Shown here in pieces: positions 1-12,208 of a stretch of 64,000 bases of DNA; positions within the stretch are counted from its first letter, which is position 1; every line of letters begins with the position of its first letter. Both the position numbers and the translations under genes were made by a program. The notes under the pieces are model-generated. The model saw nothing but the letters and a program-made list of their open reading frames with translations, did not search any database and was not told the origin of the DNA. The stretch is from Alisma plantago-aquatica. Taxonomy: Eukaryota > Streptophyta > Magnoliopsida > Alismatales > Alismataceae. The stretch is taken from positions 524,977,303-525,041,302 of the forward strand of contig OY856409.1 in NCBI GenBank assembly GCA_963693085.1. Direction: 5' to 3'.

Positions 1-117
1 ACGATATTCATCTTTGGATTACATCCCTTTGCCTTCTAGAGGTTTCTACCTCATTCTTTTCTCAGTTTTCTCATTTACTTATTTAATAACTGAATTTTCT
101 TTTTCATTTCCTTATTA

Positions 118-648
118 TTGGGCCCAATAGCCAATAAAGCCCACAAAACAGCCATCAAAGCTATTGTAAACGAAATTCATTTATTCAAAACAAATTATAC
201 CATTATTTTTTCAAATATCTTTAATATGAGAAATTACATTTCTCACCAAAAGAACCCAAAAGTTGGGGTTGTAACAGCTACCTTCCTTTCTAGCTATGAT
301 TGGGTTTCTATACCCAATTATGAGCAAGCAAAGGCTCTACTCGAGTGTGGCATCTCCTGGGAAGAACAAAAATGCAAGTGGCATGGTCCTCACTCTTTTA
401 TGCTTGATGAGGACACCGAGATGACTGATGAGGATATTGATGGTAATGAGGATGAGGATGAGGATGATGGTGATGATGGTGATGATGGTGATGATGCTGG
501 AGATGATGGTGAGGCTACACCTGGTGCTCTAGATGCACCTTCAGATGGAAATGAGGACTACCAGCCAGATGATGATGATGATGATGATGATGTTGATGAT
601 GATGATGATGACAACGACCTTGTTGACATAGATGACTTAGATGTTTAG
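118..648 (+). CDS. Acidic-tailed reading frame, probable 3' coding end of an LTR element
   Basis: An open frame of 176 codons. It opens with TTG rather than ATG; the first ATG is near 226, so this is more likely the tail of a longer gene than a complete one. The first half is ordinary mixed sequence (WVSIPNYEQAKALLECGISW); the second half is almost only Asp, Glu and Gly, built from GAT/GAG repeats. Acidic tails like this are common at the end of plant transposon-type proteins. About 1 kb downstream come a polypurine tract and an LTR, which fits the end of an LTR retrotransposon internal region. No catalytic motif is visible and I cannot name the family. It could also be a chance frame extended by trinucleotide expansion. 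Confidence 0.35.
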   Translation: MGPIANKAHKTAIKAIVNEIHLFKTNYTIIFSNIFNMRNYISHQKNPKVGVVTATFLSSYDWVSIPNYEQAKALLECGISWEEQKCKWHGPHSFMLDEDTEMTDEDIDGNEDEDEDDGDDGDDGDDAGDDGEATPGALDAPSDGNEDYQPDDDDDDDDVDDDDDDNDLVDIDDLDV

Positions 649-666
649 TTCTTAGTCTATAGGGTG

Positions 667-670
<4 letters not shown>

Positions 671-730
<60 letters not shown>
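671..730. repeat. (TA)n microsatellite, left flank of foldback MITE
   Basis: About 30 uninterrupted TA units end exactly where the inverted repeat at 731 begins. A matching AT tract resumes at 1069. The foldback element therefore lies inside, or was copied together with, one TA tract. Confidence 0.9.
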
Positions 731-735
<5 letters not shown>

Positions 736-1066
736 TATCTTCACTACCCGTATGGGTAACTAAGATTCGCTACCCGTGCATCAATTTTTTAATGGGAAGG
801 CATGCATTTGTAATGAGACAGTTCAAATTTGTAATGAGACGATCAAATTTGTAATACAAAGACTCATTTTGTATTACAACGTTGTTACAGTCATAAATAT
901 ATATTTTACTATTTCCAGACGAAGAATACAAACATCACGTTGTATTTATAAAATGAGTCTGTCTATTACAATTTGGACTGTCTCATTACAAATGCATACC
1001 TTCCTATTACAAAACGGATGCACGGGTAGCGAATCTTAGTTACCCACACGGGTAGCGAAGATATAC

Positions 1067-1068
<2 letters not shown>
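731..1068. mobile_element. Foldback MITE, about 338 bp, long terminal inverted repeats
   Basis: The left end GGGTATATCTTCACTACCCG and the right end CGGGTAGCGAAGATATACCC are inverted copies. Pairing continues through 'taactaagattcgctacccg' and 'cgggtagcgaatcttagtta', and then imperfectly through 'gcatttgtaatgagac' and 'gtctcattacaaatgc' towards the centre. The whole element is thus one long imperfect hairpin. Both ends lie in TA dinucleotides, which suits a TA-targeting (Tc1/mariner-like) element, but the repeat tract hides any duplication. It has no coding capacity; the open frame at 776-1039 is a by-product. The superfamily assignment is an inference. Confidence 0.8.

Positions 1069-1100
<32 letters not shown>
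1069..1100. repeat. (AT)n microsatellite, right flank of foldback MITE
   Basis: About 16 AT units directly follow the right inverted repeat and mirror the tract at 671-730. Confidence 0.9.
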
Positions 1101-1104
<4 letters not shown>

Positions 1105-1701
1105 TAGACCTTCATGTGTTGAACATTTGAGCATTGTATCTAAGGCATACTATTTCCATATCTCATTATTTGTCGTTGGTTTTGTAGTTTTCATCTAGAG
1201 TGGGCATGCTTGTTGTTGTAATCTGATCTTATGTGTACCTTAACTCTATGCTTGGCTTTATCTTATGATTTTTTGGTATGTGTTTCCATATTTTGATTAT
1301 GAGTCTAAATTGCTTGTTCTCTCTTAGTTTTCTATTTTGTTGCTTGCTAAGATTGGTTGCTTGTGCAGTTTGTGCCTATGGATAAGACGTGTTTTTTAGA
1401 TCTTCTACCCCCTACCTTTTTGATATGGAAAAGGGGGATAAGTGAGCTCAATCATATTGATTTGTGATCCTTTTCTAGTCTATTCTCTAAACTATCATGT
1501 GACTTGTAAGAGGACTCAATAGTATATATGTGTGCTACGGTAACTTTGCTTTTTGGAAGATACTAACCATACAGGTGAAGGAATAGAGAAATTGAGGGGG
1601 AGCAATTGCTATTGTTCATGCATGTATCCCCTTACCATTCACAAGGTAAAAATTTTATTCTAAATCCTTTTCAATATTTTGAGGAATGATTTGTCATCTT
1701 C

Positions 1702-3223
1702 AAAAAGGGGTAGAATGTTGACATAAGTGTTATCCATTGTCCATATATTGATGATGACTTAACCATTCCATTCATATGTATGTAATATGTCTATTTGAGA
1801 TTGATTTCAGGTATTAGGTACACGAAAAGGATCAATTCAATCAAGCCCTAGCTTGATCAGGTTCAAGTCAAAAGCAATGCAAATCCACTTTTGTGGAAAT
1901 ATCCCTAACGACTTAGGATATTTTTTGTAATCATTTGTATTGATGATATGACATGTAACTAAGATGGGGAAATTTTAGGAGCACTTAATTCGAATGTTTA
2001 ATCACTCTAATGACAATTTTTAAAATTCATTACAGAGTGCATGTTTGGTCGAGTTCCATCCTTGATAAACTCGATCGACACCCTTGATGAATTTTGGGAA
2101 TATCCAGGTTTGGCCGAGTTTACCTCATGATAAAATCGACTGACACCCTGTATAGGAAAATTGATTCTAAGCAATTGGTCGAGTTTCATCCAAGATAAAC
2201 TCGATCAAAAACTCAAAATTAGCTTGTCGCATGGTGCTATCAGTCAAATTACCTTTATGGAAAATCGATCAACTATACTATACATAATGTGTAGAAAAAG
2301 TGATTCTAGCCATTGGAGTGTTGCAAACATCCAAAAATAGATCTGTTGCAACACCCCAATGACTAGAAATCAGTCCTAAGTGCTTCTAGTGGCTAGTGGA
2401 CATCCCCAACTATAAATAAGACCCCTTGTACTTCATTCCAAGTTTGCTCCTTCATCCTATTCAAGCTCCTAGCTTTAGTTGAGTGCATTTTGTCCATTAG
2501 AGACCCTTTATCTATCTTGTTTACAAATCCAAACGTCCATATGAGTGAGATAGGTTATGTGTGAGAGAGATACTCCGTTGTACTCTTGTTAAGCTCTCAA
2601 AGCTTCCTTTTTCCCAAACCCTTTCTTCAAGAAAAGTTGATGAAAGCTTCTCTAAGGTGAAGGAGAAGGTGAAAAGCTTATCCAAGTTGAAGGAGAAGGT
2701 GAAGGTTGAAGATCCTTGAGTAGAGTGGGTAATTCCTTCAAGGTGGAAGACTCGGTGCAAAAAGGGGAGCTCCTTGGTGAAGGTTCCCATTTGCTTGCAA
2801 GAGTGGGTAAGGCATTGTAGAGGTTGAAGACTCTACCTCAAAGATAGGTAAGACATTGGTTGGTTTGCTGTCTCCTTTTGGTCCTTAAAAAGGAAAGGCT
2901 AGGTATCCTTGCCCTGCAAAATGAAGGCCTTAATTATATGTCTTATAATGGGATATAAGTATGCAATGGTTGCAAAATCCTAGGGCTTGACCTATTTAGG
3001 TAGTGGATTGACTTTCTCCTAGTTTGGAAATTGGAAACACTCTACATAGCTTGTTCTTGTGTTTGTTAAATCTCTCTCATCCCTTCTGTATTTGCTTAAT
3101 TGCACATAAAATTCCATATTTGCAATCCTACTTCTTGAAAGTAATTTGAATGTCTAATTGATTTTGTTTAATTAAGTGCTTTTTATCTCTATTCACCATC
3201 CTCTAGAGCCATTTGATCCAACA
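1702..3223 (+). mobile_element. 3' LTR with preceding polypurine tract (LTR element, probably Ty1/copia)
   Basis: A purine run, AAAAAGGGG, at about 1702-1710 precedes an LTR that starts TGTTGACATAAGTG at 1716 and ends GATCCAACA at 3223, giving TG...CA ends and about 1.5 kb. A promoter-like TATAAATA lies at 2411-2418. The tail just before the end (ttcaccatcctctagagcc) resembles the ends of many plant copia LTRs. No PBS follows 3223, so this is the 3' LTR of an element whose 5' part lies left of the window or is lost. Several repeats of a 'gtcgagttYatc' motif occur at 2040-2230 inside the LTR. The assignment to copia rather than gypsy rests on the general look of the termini. Confidence 0.6.
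2411..2418 (+). promoter_or_regulatory. TATA box of the LTR
   Basis: TATAAATA lies about 700 bp into the LTR, in the usual place for an LTR retrotransposon promoter. The role is inferred from sequence and position only. Confidence 0.4.
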
Positions 3224-6200
3224 AAAAATACCTCTTATATATCTCAAATCCAACCAAAAAGGAAGTTGAAGGACAGTGTTGGAAACATAAGCACAAGGTT
3301 GATCATCATCTAAACCTAGATGAGTTGTTGACCTGGAACATCGAAACTTTGATCCAAAAGTGTAAAACATGACAAGATGGAGACAAAGGGAATGCCAGTC
3401 TTCTTCCTCGCCTCTTTTTTAACCTATCAAACTATGACAAGGAGGGTGCAACAACATGGAGTGCCCAAATCACCTCTCTCCATAATCGATCGGAAGTAGC
3501 AAAGGACAAAAGTCAGAAGGAAAATAGGAAATAACATAACTGGAGAGACAACACTATTGCATCTAGTCCCCAAACCCTTCCATTAACAAATCAAAAAAAA
3601 TTGTGAAGAATTTTTTGAGAATTGACCTAGGTAATAAAAGTAGAAGGAAATGAAGTTAAAGGAATATATCACAATGATGACACAATTGTAGGTGCAAAAA
3701 GGTATGTGGTGTATCTGCAAGATACTTTGTACAAGCCCAAGTCATACTGAGGTGAGACTCTAGCTGATGATCTCAAAGAGTCCCCGGGTGGTAGATGGAG
3801 TTTGGATATACAGATGGAGGGGAATCCATGGAGCTATGAGTGTTGGTTCAGGTAAGTCAAGCCACATGGATGCTCTGGGGGATGTTCGATATAACAAGGA
3901 AATATTTTGAGAAGAGAAACAAGGAACTAACGAGGATTGAGGCTGACAAGATAGTACAGATTGTCAAACCCTATAAAACATAAGATCAAAGGATGCAAAA
4001 AAATGGGAGAATGTGAAGGGAAAGTCAGATAAAAGAAAGGAGGAAAGCGAGGGAAATCGACATTGCAGAGAGGATCATCACTACTGTGCGTGAAGAAAAA
4101 GAAGGAACGTCGACAAATAGTGTGTAAATGGATGGTAGGAGATAACCCACTTGTCACACGATTAGAATCTGGTGAAAAAGTGAGAGTCCATATAAAGAGG
4201 AAATCATCATGACAACAACTAATCTAGAACTTTAGGAAAGCAAGAATTATTGAATTAATATTTAGGATATTGGAGTATTTAAAATGTATTTTCTCTCCTA
4301 AATCATACGGGGGTTCAAAAAATCTTAATTAATACCAAATTTGGCACTTAGGCCAAATTTGATATGTAGAATCCTTGTTCTGCATTACTTTCCACTTTAA
4401 GAGCCATCAAATATCTTATTTAATATTTTTACACTTATCTCATATTTTCGTTTATTTTTTAAATTAAGTCATTCAAGATTGTTCAATTAATATGATACTT
4501 GTATTATTAAACAATTAGGACCCAAAGGATTTGATTTTGATATTAGATTTACCTTTTTTATACTTCCTTATACAATACAATTAGAGTTTTCGTCCATTTA
4601 TCTTTATATTTATAATAATATTACATATAGATCATCAACATTCATTATTTTGACTCATATTATATTTATATCATTATCAAAGGGGTTAGTATGTATTATT
4701 TTACCAGACTTTCTATTATTTATTCATTTATCCCTTAAGTTCATTGATTCAACATTAACTTATATGATGGCACATTAGTTATTTCAATTTAAATATCCAA
4801 TTATTATCATATTACATGTATAAGACACATTATTGTCAACATGGATTATGTAATCAACTGCTTATTAGTGATCAAGGTGACATATATTAAATATTTAACA
4901 AACTTATTATATACTATTCCATGGTTAGGTTCCATATATACAAGTCATCATATTATTAGTATTCACATATCCAAATACACGATCAGGGTCACAAGTACCA
5001 TAGTTAGGATTTACATCTCATGTTATGTATATTAAATGTTCATTACAGTTACAAACAAGTGTATCAAGATATATTTTTTAACCTTATTTGGTCAACACTA
5101 GCTATAAAAGCATACAAACCTCTTATCCATGTGATTAAGGTTTCAAGAATCAAGATGTTAGGTTTTGGTATGTTATAATAAAAACCCTAAATATCATATT
5201 TCATCTTGCCATCATATTCCTCATGTATTTCCATCAGACCATCACCTTGTACCAAGTCCTAGAATCTATTTGAAAATGATAGGATATAACAATCCTAAAT
5301 GTCCCCATATATTCACTAATATATGACTCCGAGCATATTCACACAATTCCATGGTGGTATAAAATTAAAAAATTTCACTATACCCCCTAAAGACCCATGG
5401 GAATATATCTACAGACTCATGTCTCTACAACTTATGTTTCATTTTTATGATTAGGTTCATTGCTCTATGACTACATCAACCAGAGTATAAAGAAAACTGC
5501 CAATGACAAGCAAATATTTAAGTAGTAATAACTTCAAAAGATATGAAACATTTCACCATCATGGTTCAACTCCGCAAGATACGACACACATGTTACACCT
5601 CTAGTCACATCAAAACATTTCTCATAAACTCATTCCTCTAACATAAAGATGGATACCAGGTATCCTAAAAACCATCATTTGTTGTACATTAGGTATTCAT
5701 AGTGGGATGTAGTGAAATATATTCCTTTTTACAATGAAGGAGATATCTTTATGTATGCCAACAACATAGCAAAATTATAATAAATAATGACATATACTTA
5801 AGGCATACAATATGCAAGATCAACTTGCAAGTTAACATCTTATAAACATGCAAATCATATTTTAGCACCAACAAATAAATCTTAAGCTTCTCTTACCATA
5901 ATAATTTATATCCTCACTATATAACAATGAATAACCATCCTTTGGTATGTAACCTCATCATGCACTCCGTAAACCCATTGGTCTAGGCTCAAGGTACATA
6001 AAGCTACCATCTTTTTCATAGGGTATATAATAGCTCGATCTATGACATACAAATAGTATTATGTAACTAATTCAAAGGTTATATCACTCGTGTGACAAGG
6101 GAAAAACAAGTCTACAAATGAAAAGCAACTATAAAGCTTTAAGCTTTATGACAAACTCCAATGTCGGAGGAAAACTCTCCAAGATATGATTGCCTCCCCT

Positions 6201-8608
6201 TACCCTCTATAGTTGTTGATTCACAACCAAAGGCAACTAAGAAAACAAGGTGTAAGATTCTTCAGCCAAAAACCTTGAGAAAAACCACCTAGAAAAATGT
6301 CCATAAAGAACAATAAGCCGAAAGATCACCAAAGGATCACAATATTGAGGTTCAACTTACCCAAATATGAGCTCATAAGCCATTTGATGGCTTGACACAC
6401 ATTAGTATAGAAAATGAGGGAGATCATGTTGAAGGCAAAGACCGATGAAGACAAAAATCTCATAGGTTGTCGTCAATCGAGTGGCATCTATCTCTGTAAT
6501 AGCACTTCTAGGCTCAGCTCACATGAGTGAGACAAGAAGGTAACTCTAGAGAGTATATACAGCTCCAAAGGAAAAAGAAAATTAGTCAAACTATCATGTC
6601 ATGGGAAAAAAAGGTTGTACTCTCATTCATCGATCAACCATTCCGTCGATAGACAGACCCTAACGTTCCATCAATATGCATGATCAAGTATCCCATTGGC
6701 ACATACAAGCTGGAAACCTTTCGATTGTTCTCATTGGTTCAAGCTTTTCAAAAAACATCATAAGACACACCGCATAGCACCATCAGTAGAGCGCTTGTAT
6801 AAAACTATTGATATCGATGGTGTAGGCTTCCCATTGGTACTCAAATGACATTAACCCACCACCCAGCCAACCAGCCGTCGTCAATAGAAAACTAACAAAA
6901 ACATAGAGAATCACACAACCTAATGCTTCCACTGATTCTCTAATGGTGGAAGGATAGGACAATGTTGTTGGTCTTCAATCAATGAAAAACTAGGCACACA
7001 CACAAACTGACCAAAAGGCAAGAAAGCTCAACTAGTTCTCAATTGATTGACAAGCCAAGCACACTTCCATCTGACCTCTAGCAATTGAATGTTAGACCAC
7101 TCTCATCGGCTCTCAACTGACGAGAAAATGTTGAGGCTAGGTTATACCACCCAAGTAATTCCACTTAAGGCTAAATAAATGAGAGAAGAAAACAACAACA
7201 TTCTATGCACAACCTATAAGGAAACCCTCAACCTAGGGTGGTTTGTACATAAGCCCACAAGAAAAATGCCTTTCAACTATGAACGTGCTATAGCAAGCAT
7301 CTAAACATATGATAAAGTTAAGAAAATAGGATTAAGGGGTTAATCAAGGGCATGGATCTCATACTCGGATCGATTGATGTAACCATGTCTTGGACTGATC
7401 TTGTACATGTCTTTACGTGTTGTTAGCATTTTTGGCATGCATGTACAAACTTTTTTTATCTATCGTGTTAAAATCCTTTACAATTTTTATATATGTAAAA
7501 AAACTTAGCCAAAATTTAATTGAAGCTATAATGAAACATTAATAAAGCATCATGAAATTAAATTCAAAAACCAATAAGCTCAGATTAGGCTTTCCATAAT
7601 CCTAGATTACCATATACACATAAACTTGATTGAAATAGAAACAAAGTTGAAAACATAATTAGGGTTTTCCAAGGAGGTGTAAGCCACTACATAGAAAAAA
7701 TCTAGGGATTGATCTTTTTGATAAGTCTAGACAATGAAAAAGGTAAGAAAATACGTAGAATAGAGAAATGCAAATAAAAAGATATATGTTTAAGATAAAT
7801 ATGAAATAAAGCCAAATGAATGATATATATTAGGATGTGTTGGATTACTTTAGGCACAATGAGAAAATACATGGGTGGTGCAAGACAATAGGATCTTTGG
7901 TCTAACCCACAAAAGCTAAAATAAATTTGCATGTGATATATGTTATGCAACAAAATACATGTATATTAAAATATTGAATGATTAAATTGATAATATAGTC
8001 TTTTTAAACCTGAATTTGTGTATAAGTTCTTCCTTAACAAATAGGAAATATTTCTTTTGGCATGAATTTGTGTATAAGATCTTCCTTATTTTCCTTTTTG
8101 GAAAATAGAACCATTTACTAAACTTGTGAAGAGTGTGAAAATGTGATTGTGGTCATGCACACAGAGTTCCAAACCATTGAATACATGTAATATTGGTGCT
8201 AATGTTTGCAGAGCGCACACTTGTACTGAGTTTCCATTGCCTATAACTTCTACATGAGTCCATGTATTAAATATTACTTGGGTTGTAACTTTTAGAAAAT
8301 CCATTCCCTTCACAAGTTCTCCTATACATTTGGCTATCAACTAAAACAAACTCCTTTTTGGCCCTCAGTGCATTCTTGGGATTTTCTTGCACCCAACTTT
8401 GTCCCTTTTACAACAATTATACCAAATATACAATGCTCATTTTATTCATTTTTCCCTTCTCAGATTAATTTTCAAACACATTCCTCCACCATGATACCAC
8501 CATGCATAACATTATTTTGTGAACAAAGCTTAAAAATTTTGATAGTATTTGTCTTAAAAATGAGTTGTTTCACCTAAATACCATTTGACTATATTTTTGG
8601 GGATATCT
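3224..8608. other. AT-rich DNA without a recognisable gene
   Basis: No frame here shows a family motif. The stretch 3,600-4,200 is purine-rich and reads like decayed coding or element DNA with many stops. 4,200-5,160 is very AT-rich. 5,160-7,400 resembles LTR-type DNA on the minus strand, with repeated short motifs of the 'cattggt / gatcgatt / tcaattga' type around 6,620-7,130, but I could not find paired ends. A short minus-strand frame at 8,086-8,340 (84 codons) matches nothing I know. The most likely content is old, degraded retrotransposon DNA. Confidence 0.5.
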
Positions 8609-9069
8609 AATGTAACGACCCCCTCCCCCTGTTATCCCCTATTCAGGCAGACCAATAGGGAAAGAGCCATTATCACTAATACAAGATCGCAAGTTTAGAA
8701 ATTAACCAGAAATAATTAATAAATGTTACTAATAAAAAGGAATTTGGTACAAAACTGATGGAATATCTAAAGTTTCAACATAAAATAAAATCTAACTATA
8801 ACCTCCATGTTTACATTATGTTTCTTCATCTTGTGTCTTCATTTTGGATACCCGGTTTCATCAGAATTGCAGAATAGAATATTATCCTAAAATGCCTACA
8901 AATAAAACATCAGTCAATATAACAAATTATACTGTGTGGGGGAACCAAAAGTTCACATATACTTGTAACAACATAACCACAACAATTATTTGTTACAAAA
9001 CAAACATTTACATTTTCTTTATAACTTCTCAACCATTTTTACTCAACCTCTGGTATACCTTCTCTTAGG

Positions 9070-9260
9070 ATTTTGTCCCTACAGTGGACTTTAGGCTACC
9101 TTCAATATGGAGTTAGGTACCTCATTAACCACCTCTCAATCTGGAGCTAGGTGCCATTAGGTCTTCCCAATCTGGGGCATGCCCTTTTATGACCTTCCCT
9201 ACCTAGGGCTTGGTCTGACCTTCCCAATGTGGGCCTTGGTCTAACCTTCCCAACCCGGGG
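9070..9260. repeat. Degenerate tandem repeat, about 30-bp unit
   Basis: Five or six loose copies of 'accttcccaaYctggggcttggYct' follow each other with substitutions and small indels. The GC-rich motif stands out against the AT-rich surroundings. Confidence 0.55.
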
Positions 9261-10055
9261 CTTGGCCCTCTAATAATCACCATGACTTTATTCATCTTTT
9301 CATTCACCGTTTCCAGAGTTAGTATGCGGGTTTGAGAAAGTTATAAAATTTATATCATGATAGACATAGTCACTTTATATATAGCAAGCATAAAACTTCA
9401 TCCAAGCACTAAATTTCAAGCAATGGGTAAAACTTCAGAAATCGTCGAAAACTAGACCGATTAGTCATCAGTGTAACCACATACCTTGGTCAGGAGTCTA
9501 GATGTCCAAGTAAGATAATGCAGTCAACCAATCAACCACGCAAGTTACCCTGAAAGTTAATCCAATTCACCCATGTATAATTATTTATCCAAATCATCTT
9601 TAAGACTGATTGGGTCCCAAGTTAGGGTTTCTAGGTCAACATTAGGGTTTCATTATGGTTTTTGGCTTCCCAAACCCTAGTTTCCACTTTTCATGTCTCA
9701 TTAGGTTACAAACCCTAATTCTTCATTGAATACACCTTTTATTTCAAGAAAACCCTAATTTATCAAATTATGGGCTGCTAAACTCAAATAACTTTCAAGT
9801 TTCTCTTTTTATTCATAAAATATCAATCTTTGATCAACAATAACAATTGGACATATTAAGGTCATCAATTCTAAAAAATTAGGGTTCTTTAATGTGTTTT
9901 CAAATTAGAAGCATATTTTGATCCTGGTCATATTTTTATTGGATTCTACAAATATTTCTAATCAGAAACCATATATTATTTGTTCCCATTGGATAATCCT
10001 ACAACTAGTTATGATTTTTCTAAATAAATCATTTTTAGACCACTGGTAGACCACC

Positions 10056-10072
10056 AACTAAGCAATGGGCCC
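10056..10072. repeat. Target-site duplication of the truncated LINE, left copy
   Basis: AACTAAGCAATGGGCCC here is repeated with two changes as AACTAAGCAACGAGCCC at 12209-12225. A duplication of about 17 bp suits target-primed reverse transcription. Confidence 0.75.
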
Positions 10073-12208
10073 TCGCATATCTCACACATAAGTTTCACGG
10101 ATGACATAGTGATTTTCACAAAGGCTTCTATAGACTAAATAGCAGCCATTAACCAGTGTTTCACCATGTTTGAAGCTGCCTCCGGTCAACAAATTTTTAT
10201 TGATAAATCAAGGATCTTCTTCTCTACTTCTGTAGATCATGCTACCTGAACTACTATCTGCTCTGCATGTGGAATCCCTAAAACTACTTATTTTGGAAGG
10301 TAGTTAGGGTTTCCCCTCCTCCAGGACAGAATCAACAAATCAACCTACTAGTATCTAATCAGCAATATGGAAGTAAGAATTAACATGTGGGAAGCTAGGA
10401 CACTGTCGTTAGTAGGTCATATGTGTCTTATTAAGTCAGTACTAACCTCCCTTCCCATTTATGTGATGCAAACTGCAAGAATTCCCATTAGTGTATGCAC
10501 GAAACTGGACAAAACCATGCACAAGTTTCTCTGGGGAGGGTGGCACAACTCACATCCAATTTCCCTTGTTTCATGGTGGAAATTTTGCTCCAGTATGGAG
10601 AGTGGGGGCTTTGGGGTCAAGTATATGGTAGCCTGGAACAAAGCGCTTCCATGGAAAAACTCATGGAGATTCATAAATTATAAAAACTCACTATGGAGGG
10701 AGGTTCTATAGAGAAAGTACAAAAGCTCCAGCAGTCAGAGAGGAGGACATGAAACACCCTTTTAGAAGGCTATACACTCAGGGATATAATTTGTCAAAGC
10801 TAATTGTATCAAAACCATCAACAATGGTGATGACACACTGGTTTGGTCAGACTATTGGGTACCTGGCTTCACAAACTTGGGGAATATCTATTTTTTCCCT
10901 ATTAAAGATAGTATCACTGATCGGAAGGTCTCTAGCGTATTGAATCTTAGTGGCAACTGGGATGTAGATTTCCTTAACTCTTATCTGTCGAAGGATTGTG
11001 TTGGTCGGATCACAAACTTTCCCCCACCTCTGGTTACCATGGGTGAAACACCTGGAGTTGGAACCATGACATCTGAGGTAAATACTCAACGATATCGACG
11101 TACAACATCATCCACAAAGACAATCAAGAGACCATGAATCGGATTTGGGCCTCTGTTTGGGAGTTGCAGGTACCTAGCAAGATATGTAACTTCATGTGGC
11201 TTGTTGGTGATGAAGCCATCTGACCAGTGTGATAAGGAAGCAACGCACTTTCACAGACAATGAAATTTGTCCTATGTGCAAAGTAGAAAAAGAAACCACC
11301 ATTCACGCACTTTGGGGTTGTCCATATACAATGGAGGTGTGGCTCAAATTGAGAGCTAATATGGAGCCATCTACCCAGAATGAAACTACAGACAGGACTG
11401 GGAAAAATGAACATGTCAGGTAACGTAGCATGTAAAACAAAATTTTCTATAGCATGTTGGACCATCTGGAAGGCAAGAAACTTGGCCTTCTTTGAGGATT
11501 CCATCATCTCCACTGAATGACAATTGTCCCAGATCCATGCTCTATGCACTGCCATAGCTGTTGGCTCGATACAGAAGATACATGGTGTCAACCAATCTAC
11601 GAATAGGAACATTGTAGAGTGGTTTGATCTACCACAAGGTGAGTGTTTGGCAATGGTGGACGTTGCATTTCACGGCGACAGTGCAACAATTGCAGTTGTA
11701 CTCTGATTGGAATGGAAAATGGGCCAGAGGCACTGCTCACAATATCCAAGTAATCTCAGTAATTGAAGTTGAACTACAAGCTATTTTACTTGCCCTTCAG
11801 GTGGAAAAAGTGAGGCAACACGTCCGACTTACTATAAAATCTGAGAGTGCCACAGTTGTCTCTGCAATTGAAGGCCATGCTAATTAGTCTCCTACCTTCT
11901 CTCCTTGGACACACCTTATAAAGGAGTCATATGCTTTTGAGGATGTGCACATCATAAAGGTTGATAGAGAAAGTATTACCCTAGTTGATGCTCTTGCTAA
12001 ACATCATTTCAAAAACCACCAGGATGATTGTATCTATACAGATCCTCCACTCAACCCTATGGGTCAATCTCTCCCTTCCCCTCTCTGTAATGGCTGAAGT
12101 TCTGCCAAGTTTCATTTTTGGTAGGGTCCATATGTAATAATGTTATTATCCCTACACAAGGAGGGCATGTTGAATAAGATCACCTCCTGGATTCCCCTCC
12201 CCCAAAAA
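10073..12208 (+). pseudogene. 5'-truncated L1-type LINE: end of RT, zf-RVT and RNase H
   Basis: This is the 3' third of a plant L1-type LINE ORF2, broken by stops and frameshifts. In order: the end of the reverse transcriptase with the FTDD form of the FxDD catalytic box (10,094-10,105) and the following 'thumb' region (ISNMEVRINMWEARTLSLVG, near 10,350-10,410); a conserved WWK/GGFGVK block near 10,570-10,620; a zf-RVT zinc-binding segment, CPMC...HALWGCP, near 11,270-11,330; and an RNase H domain from about 11,624 to the stop at 12,094. In the RNase H domain, IEVELQAILLAL carries the expected Glu and TIKSES has Glu where Asp is usual. The 3' end is a short A7 run at 12,204-12,210. Flanking duplications confirm insertion. 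It is inactive. Confidence 0.9.

Larger units (their letters stand above)
8609..10072. mobile_element. Possible gypsy-type LTR fragment, left of LINE insertion
   Basis: The segment begins TGTAACGACCCC, a start (or inverted end) often seen in plant Ty3/gypsy LTRs. It has no coding frame. Between about 9,070 and 9,260 it holds a degenerate tandem array built around 'cttcccaatctggggc' and 'gcttggtctgaccttccc', about 30 bp per unit and poorly conserved. The segment is interrupted at 10,073 by a LINE and continues at 12,209, as shown by the duplicated target. No second copy or matching opposite end was found, so the type and limits are tentative. Confidence 0.35.

Noticed and set aside
776..1039. 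87-codon frame
   Set aside because: It lies wholly within the foldback MITE and contains its inverted arms.
8086..8340. 84-codon minus-strand frame
   Set aside because: No motif, no neighbouring exons, and AT-rich surroundings with many stops; not supported as a gene.
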